A DNA stretch of 64,000 nucleotides from DASUPK01 sp963800285 (GTDB lineage Bacteria; Actinomycetota; Thermoleophilia; Solirubrobacterales; 70-9). The notes beneath the pieces were generated by a model that saw nothing but the letters and a program-made list of their open reading frames with translations, made no database searches and was not told the origin of the DNA. Each line of letters begins with the position of its first letter. Within the stretch, counting starts at the first letter, position 1. Position numbers and translations under genes: made by a program. Shown in pieces: positions 40,879 through 49,397 of the stretch. The stretch lies in contig CAWDAL010000029.1 in the NCBI GenBank assembly GCA_963800285.1, positions 1-64,000 of the forward strand, in the 5' to 3' direction.

Positions 40879-41691
40879 ATGCGCCTCCTCTTCATAGGGG
40901 ACGTCGTCGGCAAGCCCGGTCGCGAGGGCCTGGCGGCGGCGATGCCCGGGCTTCGTGCCGAGCGAATGCCGGACCTCGTCGTGGTCAACGGCGAGAACGC
41001 GGCCGGTGGCGTCGGCATCACCGAGGAGACCGCCGCCCAGATCTTCGAGGCCGGCGCCGACGTGATCACCCTCGGCAATCACACCTACCGGCACAAGGAC
41101 GTCTATCCGTACCTCGACTCGGAGACCCGGATCGTCCGGCCCGCCAACTTCGCTCCCAGGAATCCCGGCCGCGGCCACACGATCGTCGAGGCCGCCGGGA
41201 TGAGGGTCGCCGTGATCAACCTGAGCGGCCAGATGCATCTGCAGGTCGAGCGCAACCCGTTTCCCGCGATCGACGACCTGCTCGAATCGCTCGCCGGAGC
41301 CGCCGACGCGATCATCGTCGACTTTCACGCGGAGCTCACCAGCGAGAAGGTGGCGATGGGCTGGCACCTGGACGGCCGGGTCGCGGCGGTGCTCGGGTCC
41401 CATACCCACATCCCGACGGCCGACCTCCGCGTCCTCCCCGGCGGCACCGCTCACATCTGCGATGTCGGCATGACCGGCTCTCGGGCCGGCGTGATCGGCG
41501 TCAAGCGGGAGCAGGCGCTACGCGCCTTCAGGACGCAGATGCCTGTCCGCTTCGACGGAGCGGACGAGGACATCTGGGTCATGGGCGTCGCGGTCGAGAT
41601 CGGGGACGACGGGCTCGCTCGCGGGATCGACCAGATCCTCCTCCCCGTCAAGCGGCCGCCAGCCGCTCCGTCTCGGAGCGGCGGCGATTAG
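40879..41691 (+). CDS. YmdB-family metallophosphoesterase
   Basis: 270 residues. MRLLFIGDVVGKPGREGL, VVNGENAAGG, ITLGNHTYRHKD, VDFHAELTSEKVAMGW and LGSHTHIPTAD supply the binuclear-metal ligands of the YmdB/TIGR00282 group, which hydrolyse 2',3'-cyclic nucleotides or related phosphodiesters. Its 3' end overlaps the convergent GT-C gene by 44 nt. Confidence 0.9.
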   Translation: MRLLFIGDVVGKPGREGLAAAMPGLRAERMPDLVVVNGENAAGGVGITEETAAQIFEAGADVITLGNHTYRHKDVYPYLDSETRIVRPANFAPRNPGRGHTIVEAAGMRVAVINLSGQMHLQVERNPFPAIDDLLESLAGAADAIIVDFHAELTSEKVAMGWHLDGRVAAVLGSHTHIPTADLRVLPGGTAHICDVGMTGSRAGVIGVKREQALRAFRTQMPVRFDGADEDIWVMGVAVEIGDDGLARGIDQILLPVKRPPAAPSRSGGD

Positions 41692-43330
41692 CCGCCGCGA
41701 CTGAGTCCTGCGGCGCCTGCGGCCGCGACTGGTCCTGGAGGGGCACCGTCCCGCTCGCCAGCAGGGCGATCAGCAGGAACGGCAGGAACCACGGGATGTA
41801 GAGGTAGAACCAGTGGTCGACGGTGAGCTGCATTCCGATCATCACGGCGGCGCCGAGCGCGGCGACGGTGATGTGATCCCGGCGCCGCGGCCGGAACGCC
41901 ACGAGCAGCGCGAGGCCGACGACCGCGGCCTTGACGACGGCCTGCAGCCAGCCGAGGGAGTGGTCCTGGCCCCAGATGCTGAAGGGGGAATCGCGGCCGC
42001 CCTGCTCGGCGATCGTGCGATGCCAGAAGGTGGAGAGGCCGGGGTTCTCGATCGCCTGAAAGCAGACCGCGAAGATCGTCAGCGCGAAGCCGATCGTGAA
42101 CGGGACGATCACCGTGGCGTACCGGCGGAACGTGCCCCTGACGGTGGCGCCGTAGGTCGCGAACAGCGGGCCGAGGGCGAGCGGCGCGAACTTCGTCATC
42201 GAGGTGAGGCCCAACGTGATCCCTCGCGGAATCGGCGCCGTCAGACATAGGAGGGTCGCCGCCAGCCCGAGGGAGACCAGCGCGTCGTTGGTGTTCGACT
42301 CCAGTACGTAGGCCGTGTACGGGCAGGCGGCCCAGGCGAAGCAGAACAGGATCCCGAGCTCGGTCCCCCGGCGCCCGCGTCGAAAGCGCCTCCCCAGCAG
42401 GAAGAGCACGCCCATCGTCCCGAGATCGAAGAAGATCGCGGCGGCGTGGGCGGCGGGCAGATCGTCCCAGGTCCCGCTCCACGGGAACACCTGCTCGAAG
42501 GGCACGTACGCGTAGTAGGCGACCGGGCCGTAGGTGTCGCCCGACTGGTCGTCCGAGGGGAAGTTGTCGTAGATCGGCTCGCCGTCCGCGACCCGATCGG
42601 CGCCGATCACACCCGAGTAGCCGACGTCGATCACGTTGGAGTCGACCACGTTCAGCGTGGTCCGCCCGGCGATCAGGACGACGGTCATCACCGCGAGAAC
42701 GACGATCGGGATCGTCGGGCGCAGGCCCGAACCCTCTCTTCGCCGGAACCCGAGCCAGAGGGCCCGCGCGAGCAGGTAGAGGAGCGGCGGGTAGGCGGTC
42801 GGGACCGACAGGCCGATGTTGCCCTTGTTGAAGAAGTACTGGGAGAGGCCGAACCCGGCAACGATCACGAGCAGGTCGAGATGCGCCAGGCGGAACGGCC
42901 GACGCCAGTCGAGCAGCCCCAGCACGAAGATCCCGCAGAGCGGCAGCCAGATGTAGGGCGCGTTCACCATCCGGCCGAAGGCGCCGGGATAGCCGCGCGC
43001 CATGCGCCAGGCGACCTGGTACCCCGTCCAGGACTCGAGGACCTCGCCGCTCACCGGGTCGATCACCACCTGCACGACCTCCTCCGAGCCCTTGAAGAAC
43101 CCCACCTCCCAGAGTCCCGTCGACTTGTTGCGGCTCGCCGACGGCGCCAGGTCGGGCTGCTGTTCCGTGGCGGCCACAGCCTTGGGATCCAGCTTGGCGA
43201 TCTCGATCGCCTTCTCCTTGCTGATCTGCTGGGCCTGGGCGGCGCCGGCGAGGCCGGGCGAGAGCAGCGTGGTGGCGAGAAGTGCGAAGACGAAGAGAAG
43301 TACCGGCTTCGCCATCAGGCGGGGGCGCAT
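41648..43330 (-). CDS. PepSY-containing GT-C-like polytopic membrane glycosyltransferase
   Basis: 560 residues. Signal sequence (VLLFVFALLATTLLSPGLAGAA), then a PepSY-like module (ISKEKAIEIAKLDPKAV to GEVLESWTGYQVAWR), then about ten membrane helices with acidic loop motifs as in lipid-linked-sugar GT-C/GT87-type mannosyltransferases (DSNVIDVGYSGVIGADRVAD). PepSY fused to a GT-C is unusual. The start codon sits in the centre of a perfect 18-bp palindrome; a second in-frame ATG five codons on is possible. Seven nt after gtrA. Confidence 0.7.
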   Translation of the reverse strand: MRPRLMAKPVLLFVFALLATTLLSPGLAGAAQAQQISKEKAIEIAKLDPKAVAATEQQPDLAPSASRNKSTGLWEVGFFKGSEEVVQVVIDPVSGEVLESWTGYQVAWRMARGYPGAFGRMVNAPYIWLPLCGIFVLGLLDWRRPFRLAHLDLLVIVAGFGLSQYFFNKGNIGLSVPTAYPPLLYLLARALWLGFRRREGSGLRPTIPIVVLAVMTVVLIAGRTTLNVVDSNVIDVGYSGVIGADRVADGEPIYDNFPSDDQSGDTYGPVAYYAYVPFEQVFPWSGTWDDLPAAHAAAIFFDLGTMGVLFLLGRRFRRGRRGTELGILFCFAWAACPYTAYVLESNTNDALVSLGLAATLLCLTAPIPRGITLGLTSMTKFAPLALGPLFATYGATVRGTFRRYATVIVPFTIGFALTIFAVCFQAIENPGLSTFWHRTIAEQGGRDSPFSIWGQDHSLGWLQAVVKAAVVGLALLVAFRPRRRDHITVAALGAAVMIGMQLTVDHWFYLYIPWFLPFLLIALLASGTVPLQDQSRPQAPQDSVAAANRRRSETERLAAA

Positions 43331-43338
43331 GCGCCCCC
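43321..43338. repeat. Perfect 18-bp palindrome centred on a start codon
   Basis: GGGGGCGCATGCGCCCCC. The central ATG/CAT is the annotated start of the GT-C gene on the minus strand and the last base touches the gtrA stop. A hairpin here could hide the start codon or act as a protein-binding operator. Confidence 0.7.
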
Positions 43339-43766
43339 TAGTCGTCGAAGGTCCACAGCTTGTTGCCGATGAAGTTGAACGGCATCGCGATCGCCACCGA
43401 GATCGCCTGGGCGGGCAGCTCGCTCATCCCCCCTCCGACGAGGAGCTTGAGCGCGATCAGGTTGACCACCAGCGCGAGTACGCTGACCGTGAAGAAGCGC
43501 GCGGCCTGAAAGCCGGCGTGGCCGTGCTTCGCGTCGAAGGTCCAACGGCGGTTCCACCAGAAGTTGCTGGTGACGGCGACGCAGAAGGCGAGGATGGCGG
43601 CGGCGATGTAGTGGACGTCCAACCCGCCGTTGGCGACGGCGAAGACGGCCAGGTTGATCAGGTAGCCCGAGGCGCCGACGATCCCGAACTGGAAGAGCTG
43701 GAGCCAGTTTCCCGGCTTCAGCGTCCCGCGCCCGATGCGCTTGGCCGTTTCGACCGGCGGGGTCAT
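43338..43766 (-). CDS. GtrA-family membrane protein
   Basis: 142 residues, four membrane helices; LQLFQFGIVGASGYLINLAV, VAVTSNFWWNRRWTFD and AMPFNFIGNKLWTFDD are GtrA/DPMS landmarks. These are thought to help flip polyprenyl-phosphate sugars for cell-envelope glycosylation, fitting the neighbouring GT-C enzyme. ATG 43766 overlaps the stop of the preceding phosphodiesterase gene by 4 nt. Confidence 0.9.
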   Translation of the reverse strand: MTPPVETAKRIGRGTLKPGNWLQLFQFGIVGASGYLINLAVFAVANGGLDVHYIAAAILAFCVAVTSNFWWNRRWTFDAKHGHAGFQAARFFTVSVLALVVNLIALKLLVGGGMSELPAQAISVAIAMPFNFIGNKLWTFDD

Positions 43767-45299
43767 CCTTGCGGCCTTCCGCCGTTCACTCCGAAGTGCT
43801 CGAGGATCACCGGCGCGAGATCCCGCAGAGCCCATTGCGGCCGCTTACCCGGGCGCTTCGGTCCGCAACCCACGAAGACGGCGGGCCCGAGCGAGTCGCC
43901 GCGACCGAGCGAGCCGTGGCTGCCGCCGCCCGCGTGGCTGATCCCGCCCCAATCGACGCACTCATGACCCTCTCTGGCCGAGATCAGGATGTCGCCGGCA
44001 TGCGGCGAGGTCAGAGCCGACCAGAGCCGAGCGAGGGCGTCCGGGTACTCCTCCGACTCGAACCGGCCGCGCGTGATGTCCGCATCGAGCGCCTCGGGCT
44101 CGCCGCTGATCCCCCAGGCGTTTCCGCGCAGGTCCCGGAGCTGGCCGCCCGGCCGGAAGCGGAACTCCCGCCCGTCGCGCTCGACGACCACTTCGACGCC
44201 CGCGGGGTCCTCCAGCCCAACGCCCTTTCGCAGCACGGGGGCGCCGTCCTCCCGCGCCAGCCAGGTGACCAGGTCGACGCCGGTGAGCCGCCTCAGGCGC
44301 TGCCGGGCGCGCTCGTGCGTCGCGGCATGGCGCCGGCCCGTGTCGAGGATGTAGACGGCGCCGGCGCGGGAGGTCGGGCTGACCGCGATCTCCGCCTCCT
44401 CCGGCCGGTCCGTATTCGGCTGCAGCACCGCCCAGTCCTCGGCTAGCTCATCCGCGAGGGGAAGCGCGTGCTCGACGGCGGTCTGGGCGTGATCGGCAGT
44501 CAGGATCACCGCGTGCTCGTCCAGGAAGGCGTCGAGGCCGCCGCCGGCGTCGACGATGCGCGTGAAGGTCGCGTCGGCCCTCGCGATCGAGTCGACCTGA
44601 GCCTCCGGGCCGTGGCGATGGGAGTGGAAGTCGTTGTCGGGCAGGCTGAAGAGGAGGAAGTCGTAGGCGCCTTCGGCGACGAGGTTCTCGGCGACGCATG
44701 CGGAGTACTCGTCCCGCGTGCCGGGGCGAGTGAAGCTGGGGCCGCAGCCGGTCGGCCGGCTGGCGTAGAGGTCGCCGTAGAAGAACTCGTCCGGGCCCCA
44801 GACGGCGTGGCGGAAGTTTGCGGCCGCGGCCGCGCGCTTCACGAGCCCCTCCAGGCCGAGCTGATGGCGCTGGCGCCCGCGGTAGATCAGGAAGGGAGTG
44901 GCGGCGGTGCGGATCCCGGCGTCACCGAGCCGCTCGAAGACGGTCTGTGCCTGCCAGCTCAGGTGGTCGAGGTTCATGTTGTAGACGAGGTCGTACATCG
45001 CCCGGAAGAGGCCGAACGTCCGGGTCGCCTCGAAGGAGGAGCCGTACTCGATATAGCGGCGCTCGAGCCGGTGGTACCAGTTCATCCCCATCACCCAATG
45101 GCCGGCGGGGCCGAGCCCGGTCATCATCTCGGAGCTCGCCACGGGGGTCACGGACGGGAAAGCTGGACACGACGTCGGTGACGGCCTGCCCGCGCTCGAC
45201 CAGGGCGCCGAAGGTCGGTGCCAGGTCCTCGTCGATTGCGCGCAGCAGCATCTCGGGGTGCATCGCGTCGACGACCACCAGAACGAGCTTCCGGGGCAC
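43763..45299 (-). pseudogene. Type I phosphodiesterase/alkaline-phosphatase-family protein, interrupted by a frameshift
   Basis: From GTG 45299 the protein reads VPRKLVLVVVDAMHPEMLL (first metal Asp), and then, after one apparent extra base near 45155, continues in another frame as SVTPVASSEMMTGLGPAGHW, which includes the nucleophile region. Downstream: NDFHSHRHGPEA, ILTADHAQT and the late DWGGISHAGGGSHGS metal motif. The combined length (about 510 residues) matches nucleotide pyrophosphatase/phosphodiesterase-like enzymes. Removing one base from ACGGG at 45154-45158 restores a single frame. Could be a sequencing error, a recent null mutation or recoding; both halves are otherwise well preserved. 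Confidence 0.75.
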
Positions 45300-45301
45300 G
45301 G

Positions 45302-45757
45302 TTAGCGGAGGACCCGAAGGCCCTCGTGTTTGCGCTCGGCCTGGCGGCGGCGCGCGATCCACAGCCAGATCAGCGCGACCAGGACGAGTAACGAGAACGG
45401 CTTCAGGACGAGGCTGACGCCGGCGATCACGACCGCAGCCACAACGACGATCGCCGTCACTCCACCCGGGGCCTGTGCCTGCGGCTGAGCGGCGAGGCCG
45501 CCCTGCTGCCGCCGCGCCGCGCCGGAGACGACATCGCGCGTGACGACGGCCGCGAGGCCGGCGCCGATCACCCCGACCGGTAAGGCCGGCCAGAGCGCCT
45601 CATCGGCGCCGTTCAGCGCCGCTCCCGCGGCGAGGACGCCGAGCGGCGCCGCTCCAGCGACCGCTCCCCAGGCGGGCATGATCGGCGGGACGACCACCCC
45701 GATGATGAGCCCGGCGGCGATGGCCAGGCCCAGTCCCTGGCAGATGGCGAGGAGCAT
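45302..45757 (-). CDS. Small hydrophobic membrane protein, DUF4126-like
   Basis: 151 residues with about four membrane segments (GLGLAIAAGLIIGVVVPPI; VAGAAPLGVLAAGAALNGAD; VGVIGAGLAAVVTRDVV; KPFSLLVLVALIWLWIARRR). Stop lies 2 nt before the GTG of the phosphodiesterase gene. Function unknown; operon position suggests envelope biology. Confidence 0.6.
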   Translation of the reverse strand: MLLAICQGLGLAIAAGLIIGVVVPPIMPAWGAVAGAAPLGVLAAGAALNGADEALWPALPVGVIGAGLAAVVTRDVVSGAARRQQGGLAAQPQAQAPGGVTAIVVVAAVVIAGVSLVLKPFSLLVLVALIWLWIARRRQAERKHEGLRVLR

Positions 45758-45861
45758 GATCGGGCCGGAGGCTACCGGTGCGAGGGTGCGCGACAGCGCG
45801 TCCCGCCTCGTGATGGCTGGATTGCCGCTTCAGGCGCTCAGCTTCCGCCACACTGTTCCGG

Positions 45862-47238
45862 ATGACGGAGCCATCCGAGCAGAAGGGGCGCCCGAGCGAA
45901 AGGCCTCGAAGGCGCCGCGCTCACACCACCTCGCGCGATCTCGAGCGCTACGCGGGCCTGTTCGCGCGCCGGACCCAGGTGATGCGCTCCTCGGCGATGC
46001 GCGACCTGATGGCGATCACGGCGCGGCCGGAGGTGATCTCGCTGGCCGGCGGGCTGCCGGACACGTCGACCTTCCCCTCCGACAGCTTCGCGGCGCAGAT
46101 GACCCGAATCGCGCACGAGTCCTCCGCCGAGGCCCTGCAGTACGGCCCGACCGAGGGATTCGAGGAGACCAAGGAATGCATCCTGGAGGTGATGGGCGCC
46201 GAGGGGATGGCCCCGGACCCCGACGACCTGATCGTCACGACGGGCGGCCAGCAGGCGATCGACCTGATCACCAAGACGCTCGTCAACCCAGGCGACCCGG
46301 TGATCTGCGAGGCCCCCACCTATCCCGGCGCGGTGCCGGCCTTCTGCAGCTACGAGGCCGACGTCCACCAGGTGAGCACCGACGACGAGGGCATGCGCAT
46401 CGACGAGCTGGAGGAGCTGCTCGGCGCCCTCGCCACGGCCGGCCGGCGCCCGAAGTTCATCTACTCGGTCCCGAGCTTCCAGAACCCGGCTGGGGTCACC
46501 CTGTCCGAGGAGCGCCGGCGCCGCCTGGTCGAGCTGGCCCGCGAGCACGAGGTGCTGGTCGTCGAGGACAACCCATATGGCCTGCTCCGCTACGACGGAG
46601 TCCCGGAGCCCACCCTCTACAGCCTGGACGGCGGCGACTACGTGCTGTACCTCGGCACGCTGTCGAAGATCCTCTCCCCCGGAATCCGGATCGGCTGGGT
46701 CGCCGCTCCGCCGCCGGTGCTGGAGAAGATCGGTCTCGGCAAGCAGGCCGCGGACCTCTGCACCTCGACCCTGAGCCAGTACTTCGTCCGCGAATACTTC
46801 GGCGAGGGCCGGTGGCGCGAGTACATCGCGGATCTCGTCGAGATCTACCGTGCGCGCCGAGACGCGATGCTCGACGCGCTCGAACGCCACTTCCCGGCTC
46901 AGGCCGAGTGGACGCGCCCCGAGGGCGGCCTGTTCCTCTGGGCGACTCTCCCCGATTACATCGACACGACCGACCTGCTTGCGAAAGCCTTGCGCGAGGA
47001 CGTCGCCTTCGTCCCGGGCCGGGCCGCATACGTCGACGGACGGGGCGGCTCCTCGATGCGCCTCAACTTCTCGGCCTCGCACGAGGATGAGCTGCGGGAG
47101 GGCATTCGCCGGATCGGCGCGGTCGTCTCCGAGCAGGTCGCGCTGTATGAGTCGATCACCGGAGAGCATCGCATCCTCCCTCCGGAGGAAGAGGACGACG
47201 GGAGCGGCGGCGAGGTGGTGCCGCTGCCGCGGCGATGA
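45862..47238 (+). CDS. PLP-dependent aminotransferase class I/II (2-aminoadipate-aminotransferase-like)
   Basis: 458 residues. SLAGGLPDTSTFP and QYGPTEGFEETKE at the N-terminus, TTGGQQAIDLI, EAPTYPGAV, PSFQNPAGVTLSEERR, EDNPYGLLRY, and YLGTLSKILSPGIRIGW with PLP Lys. This is the LysN/MocR-aminotransferase group without a DNA-binding domain. The N-terminal 25 residues are basic and disordered. Overlaps the start of ddl by 4 nt, linking it to cell-wall amino-acid supply. Confidence 0.88.
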   Translation: MTEPSEQKGRPSERPRRRRAHTTSRDLERYAGLFARRTQVMRSSAMRDLMAITARPEVISLAGGLPDTSTFPSDSFAAQMTRIAHESSAEALQYGPTEGFEETKECILEVMGAEGMAPDPDDLIVTTGGQQAIDLITKTLVNPGDPVICEAPTYPGAVPAFCSYEADVHQVSTDDEGMRIDELEELLGALATAGRRPKFIYSVPSFQNPAGVTLSEERRRRLVELAREHEVLVVEDNPYGLLRYDGVPEPTLYSLDGGDYVLYLGTLSKILSPGIRIGWVAAPPPVLEKIGLGKQAADLCTSTLSQYFVREYFGEGRWREYIADLVEIYRARRDAMLDALERHFPAQAEWTRPEGGLFLWATLPDYIDTTDLLAKALREDVAFVPGRAAYVDGRGGSSMRLNFSASHEDELREGIRRIGAVVSEQVALYESITGEHRILPPEEEDDGSGGEVVPLPRR

Positions 47239-48191
47239 AGGTCTGCGTCCTGAAGGGAGGCAGCTCCCTGGAGCGCGGCGTCTCCCTCCGCTCGGCGGCG
47301 CGCGTCGAGGACGCCGTCGGCGCGCTCGGGCACGAGGCGATCGGGATCGACGTCGGCGCCGAGCTGGTCGGCCGGCTGCGGGCGGAGGGCCCGGACGTCG
47401 TCTTCATCGCGCTCCACGGCCCGGGCGGCGAGGACGGCACCGTCCAGGAGCTGCTCGAGATCCTGGACCTCCCCTACACCGGGCCGGGCGTGGCAGCCTG
47501 CGCGCTGTGCATGGACAAGGTCGCCGCCAAGCACGAGATGCGGGCGGCGGGCCTCCCCACCCCCGACTGGGCCGCCTTCAACGCCACCGCCTTCCGCGAG
47601 CTCGGGGCGGCCGACACGCTCGAGGAGATCGAGGAGAGGCTGGGATTCCCGCTGGTCGTCAAGCCGGCGAGCCAGGGGTCCTCGCTGGGGGTCGAGTTCG
47701 CCTCATCGCGTGAGGAGGTTCCCGAGGCCCTGGTCGCCGCCTTCAGCTACGACGACCGTGTTCTGCTGGAGCGCTACGTGAAGGGACGGGAGCTGGCGGT
47801 CAGCGTGCTCGGCGGCAAGCCGCTGCCGGTGGTCGAGGCGATCCCTCGCGAGGAGGACTTCTTCAACTTCGAGGCCCGCTACGAGATCGGGCGAACCGAG
47901 TACGTCTGCCCGGCCGAACTCGGTGACGCGGAGACGCAGCGGGTGCAGGAGCTCGCGGAGCGGACCTACGAGACGCTCGGCTGCACCGGCTTCGCGCGGG
48001 TCGATCTGATGCTCGGCGACGATGGTCCGCAGGTGCTCGAGGTGAACGCGATCCCCGGCCTCACCGACACCAGCCTCTTCCCGATGGCCGCCGAGGCCGC
48101 CGGGATCGACTTCACGCAGCTGGTCGAGCGAATCCTCGCTTCAGCACGGCTTCGCCATCAGGTCGCGGCCACAAGCGGCCGCGCCACATAA
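47235..48191 (+). CDS. ddl: D-alanine--D-alanine ligase
   Basis: 318 residues, ATP-grasp. VCVLKGGSSLERGVSLRS (Ddl signature with substrate Glu), ALHGPGGEDGTVQELLE, YTGPGVAACALCMDK, KPASQGSSLGVEF, ARVDLMLGDDG and LEVNAIPGLTDTSLFP. Makes the peptidoglycan D-Ala-D-Ala dipeptide. The last about 15 codons (from 48146) lie within a type 2 intergenic repeat, so the C-terminal tail after SARLRHQ is probably repeat-derived. Confidence 0.92.
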   Translation: MKVCVLKGGSSLERGVSLRSAARVEDAVGALGHEAIGIDVGAELVGRLRAEGPDVVFIALHGPGGEDGTVQELLEILDLPYTGPGVAACALCMDKVAAKHEMRAAGLPTPDWAAFNATAFRELGAADTLEEIEERLGFPLVVKPASQGSSLGVEFASSREEVPEALVAAFSYDDRVLLERYVKGRELAVSVLGGKPLPVVEAIPREEDFFNFEARYEIGRTEYVCPAELGDAETQRVQELAERTYETLGCTGFARVDLMLGDDGPQVLEVNAIPGLTDTSLFPMAAEAAGIDFTQLVERILASARLRHQVAATSGRAT

Positions 48192-48244
48192 GTCGCTTCG
48201 GGCTTCGCCCTTCGCTCCGGAGTGGAGCGGCCTGGTGGCCGCTT
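48146..48244 (+). repeat. Type 2 structured repeat, copy 1 (ddl 3' end)
   Basis: Begins ACGGCTTCGCCATCAGGTC, contains left arm AAGCGGCC (48173-48180), core AAGTCGCTTCGGGCTTCGCC (48190 onward) and right arm GGCCGCTT (48237-48244). Matches the element after gyrA (63722-63813) over its whole length, with compensating arm changes. It overlaps the end of ddl and the stop codon of the gene at 48243. Confidence 0.75.
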
Positions 48245-48740
48245 ACATCTCCTCGCCCGAGGCGAAGTCCTCGGGCGTGACGTTGTCGAGGAAGTCCTTG
48301 AACTTCTCGACGACCTGCTCCTGGTCCTCGACCTCCTCGCCCTCGAACTCGATGGCGGACTCCTCGATCACCTCGTCGGCGGCGAAGATCGGCGCCGAGG
48401 TGCGCACCGCGAGGGCGAGCGCGTCGGACGGGCGCGAGTCGATCTCCATCTCCGAGCCGTTCATCGAGATCGTGATCGACGCGAAGAAGGTGTTGTCCCG
48501 CAGCTCGGTGACCGAGACCTTCTCGCACTTGGCCTCCATCTGGTCGAGGACGTCGGAGAGCAGGTCGTGGGTCATCGGCCGCGGCGTCGAGGCGCCCTGG
48601 AGCTTCATCAGGATCGCCGCCGCTTCGGGGTGGCCGATCCAAATCGGCAGGAACTTGTTGCCATCGACCGTCTTCAGCAAGACGATCGGCTGCTTGCCGA
48701 CCATGTCGAAGCTGACTCCGTAGATGGTCATTCTCTGCAC
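48243..48740 (-). CDS. Bifunctional-nuclease-family (DUF151) protein
   Basis: 165 residues. VGKQPIVLLKTVDGNKFLPI, WIGHPEAAAILMKLQG, HDLLSDVLDQM and SRPSDALALAVRTSAPIFA are the DUF151/BFN pattern. Plant members have nuclease activity; bacterial roles are poorly known. GTG 48740 chosen for GAGGAG 6 nt upstream (an ATG three codons later is possible). Acidic C-terminal tail. Confidence 0.88.
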   Translation of the reverse strand: MQRMTIYGVSFDMVGKQPIVLLKTVDGNKFLPIWIGHPEAAAILMKLQGASTPRPMTHDLLSDVLDQMEAKCEKVSVTELRDNTFFASITISMNGSEMEIDSRPSDALALAVRTSAPIFAADEVIEESAIEFEGEEVEDQEQVVEKFKDFLDNVTPEDFASGEEM

Positions 48741-48767
48741 GCAGGTCTCCTCGGGGCGTCCGCACGG

Positions 48768-48773
48768 ATTATA
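48768..48773 (-). promoter_or_regulatory. -10 element (TATAAT) before the DUF151 gene
   Basis: Perfect TATAAT on the minus strand, 27 nt before GTG 48740. Unlike many genes here, this leaves room for a leader with a Shine-Dalgarno sequence. No clear -35. Confidence 0.6.
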
Positions 48774-48817
48774 GGAGCGGCCCAAAGTCCTCCTCGACGC
48801 GTGGGACAATCGGGGGG

Positions 48818-49267
48818 ATGCCGGAGTGCCGTCAACACGCCTTCATCAACGCGCCGATCGAGGTCGTCTGGGAGCTCGCGTCCGATCCGACCCGCCAGAC
48901 GGAGTGGTGGCCCGACACGATCACCTTCGAATGCATCGACGGCGACTTCGAGCAGGGCTGCCACGTCCGGAACATCCAGAAGCGACCCTGGCCGATGTCG
49001 GACCTCGAGACCGTGCTCGAGGTCGAGCAGATGACACCCGGCAGGGAGCTCTACATGCGGTGCATGGACACGGGCACCTACTGCCGCTCCGTGCTCACCG
49101 AAGGGCAGGGAGGCACCTTCATCGAGATGGAGGCCGGCAACGACCCGCGATCGCTGGGCACTCGCATCCAGGTAGCGTTGGCGGGCGAGCGGCTGTTCCG
49201 CCGCTGGGTCGAGCACGCGCTCGAGGGGATCCGGACCGCCGCCGAAGGGGCGAAGACGACCGGCTAG
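48818..49267 (+). CDS. SRPBCC (START-like) family protein
   Basis: 149 residues. FINAPIEVVWELASDPTRQ at the N-terminus and a long C-terminal helix (LFRRWVEHALEGIRTAAEGA) define the polyketide-cyclase/START-like fold; the cavity ligand is unknown. Ends directly at the 3' end of the convergent tRNA-Ile gene. Confidence 0.85.
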   Translation: MPECRQHAFINAPIEVVWELASDPTRQTEWWPDTITFECIDGDFEQGCHVRNIQKRPWPMSDLETVLEVEQMTPGRELYMRCMDTGTYCRSVLTEGQGGTFIEMEAGNDPRSLGTRIQVALAGERLFRRWVEHALEGIRTAAEGAKTTG

Positions 49268-49341
49268 TGGGCGATCCTGGACTCGAACCAGGGACCTCGT
49301 CCTTATCAGAGACGCGCTCTAACCAACTGAGCTAATCGCCC
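49268..49341 (-). tRNA. tRNA-Ile (GAT)
   Basis: Minus strand: acceptor GGGCGAT pairs with ATCGCCC, D-arm TAGCTCAGTTGGTTAGAGC, anticodon loop CTGATAA (anticodon GAT), T-loop GGTTCGAGTCC, discriminator A, no encoded CCA. Confidence 0.96.
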
Positions 49342-49357
49342 GACGGGCGCAACATAC

Positions 49358-49395
49358 GAGTCGCCCCTCGGCTTCGCCTGCGGGGCGCTCTCGCA
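49358..49395 (+). repeat. Type 1 structured intergenic repeat, copy after parB
   Basis: GAGTCGCCCC, CTCGGCTTCGCCTG middle, GGGGCGCTCTC. Arms pair as GAG-CGCCCC with GGGGCGCTC leaving one T bulged, and the pairs differ in composition from the copies at 15371 and 54047. Lies between the parB stop (49398) and tRNA-Ile; may end the parAB transcript. Confidence 0.75.
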
Positions 49396-49397
49396 TA

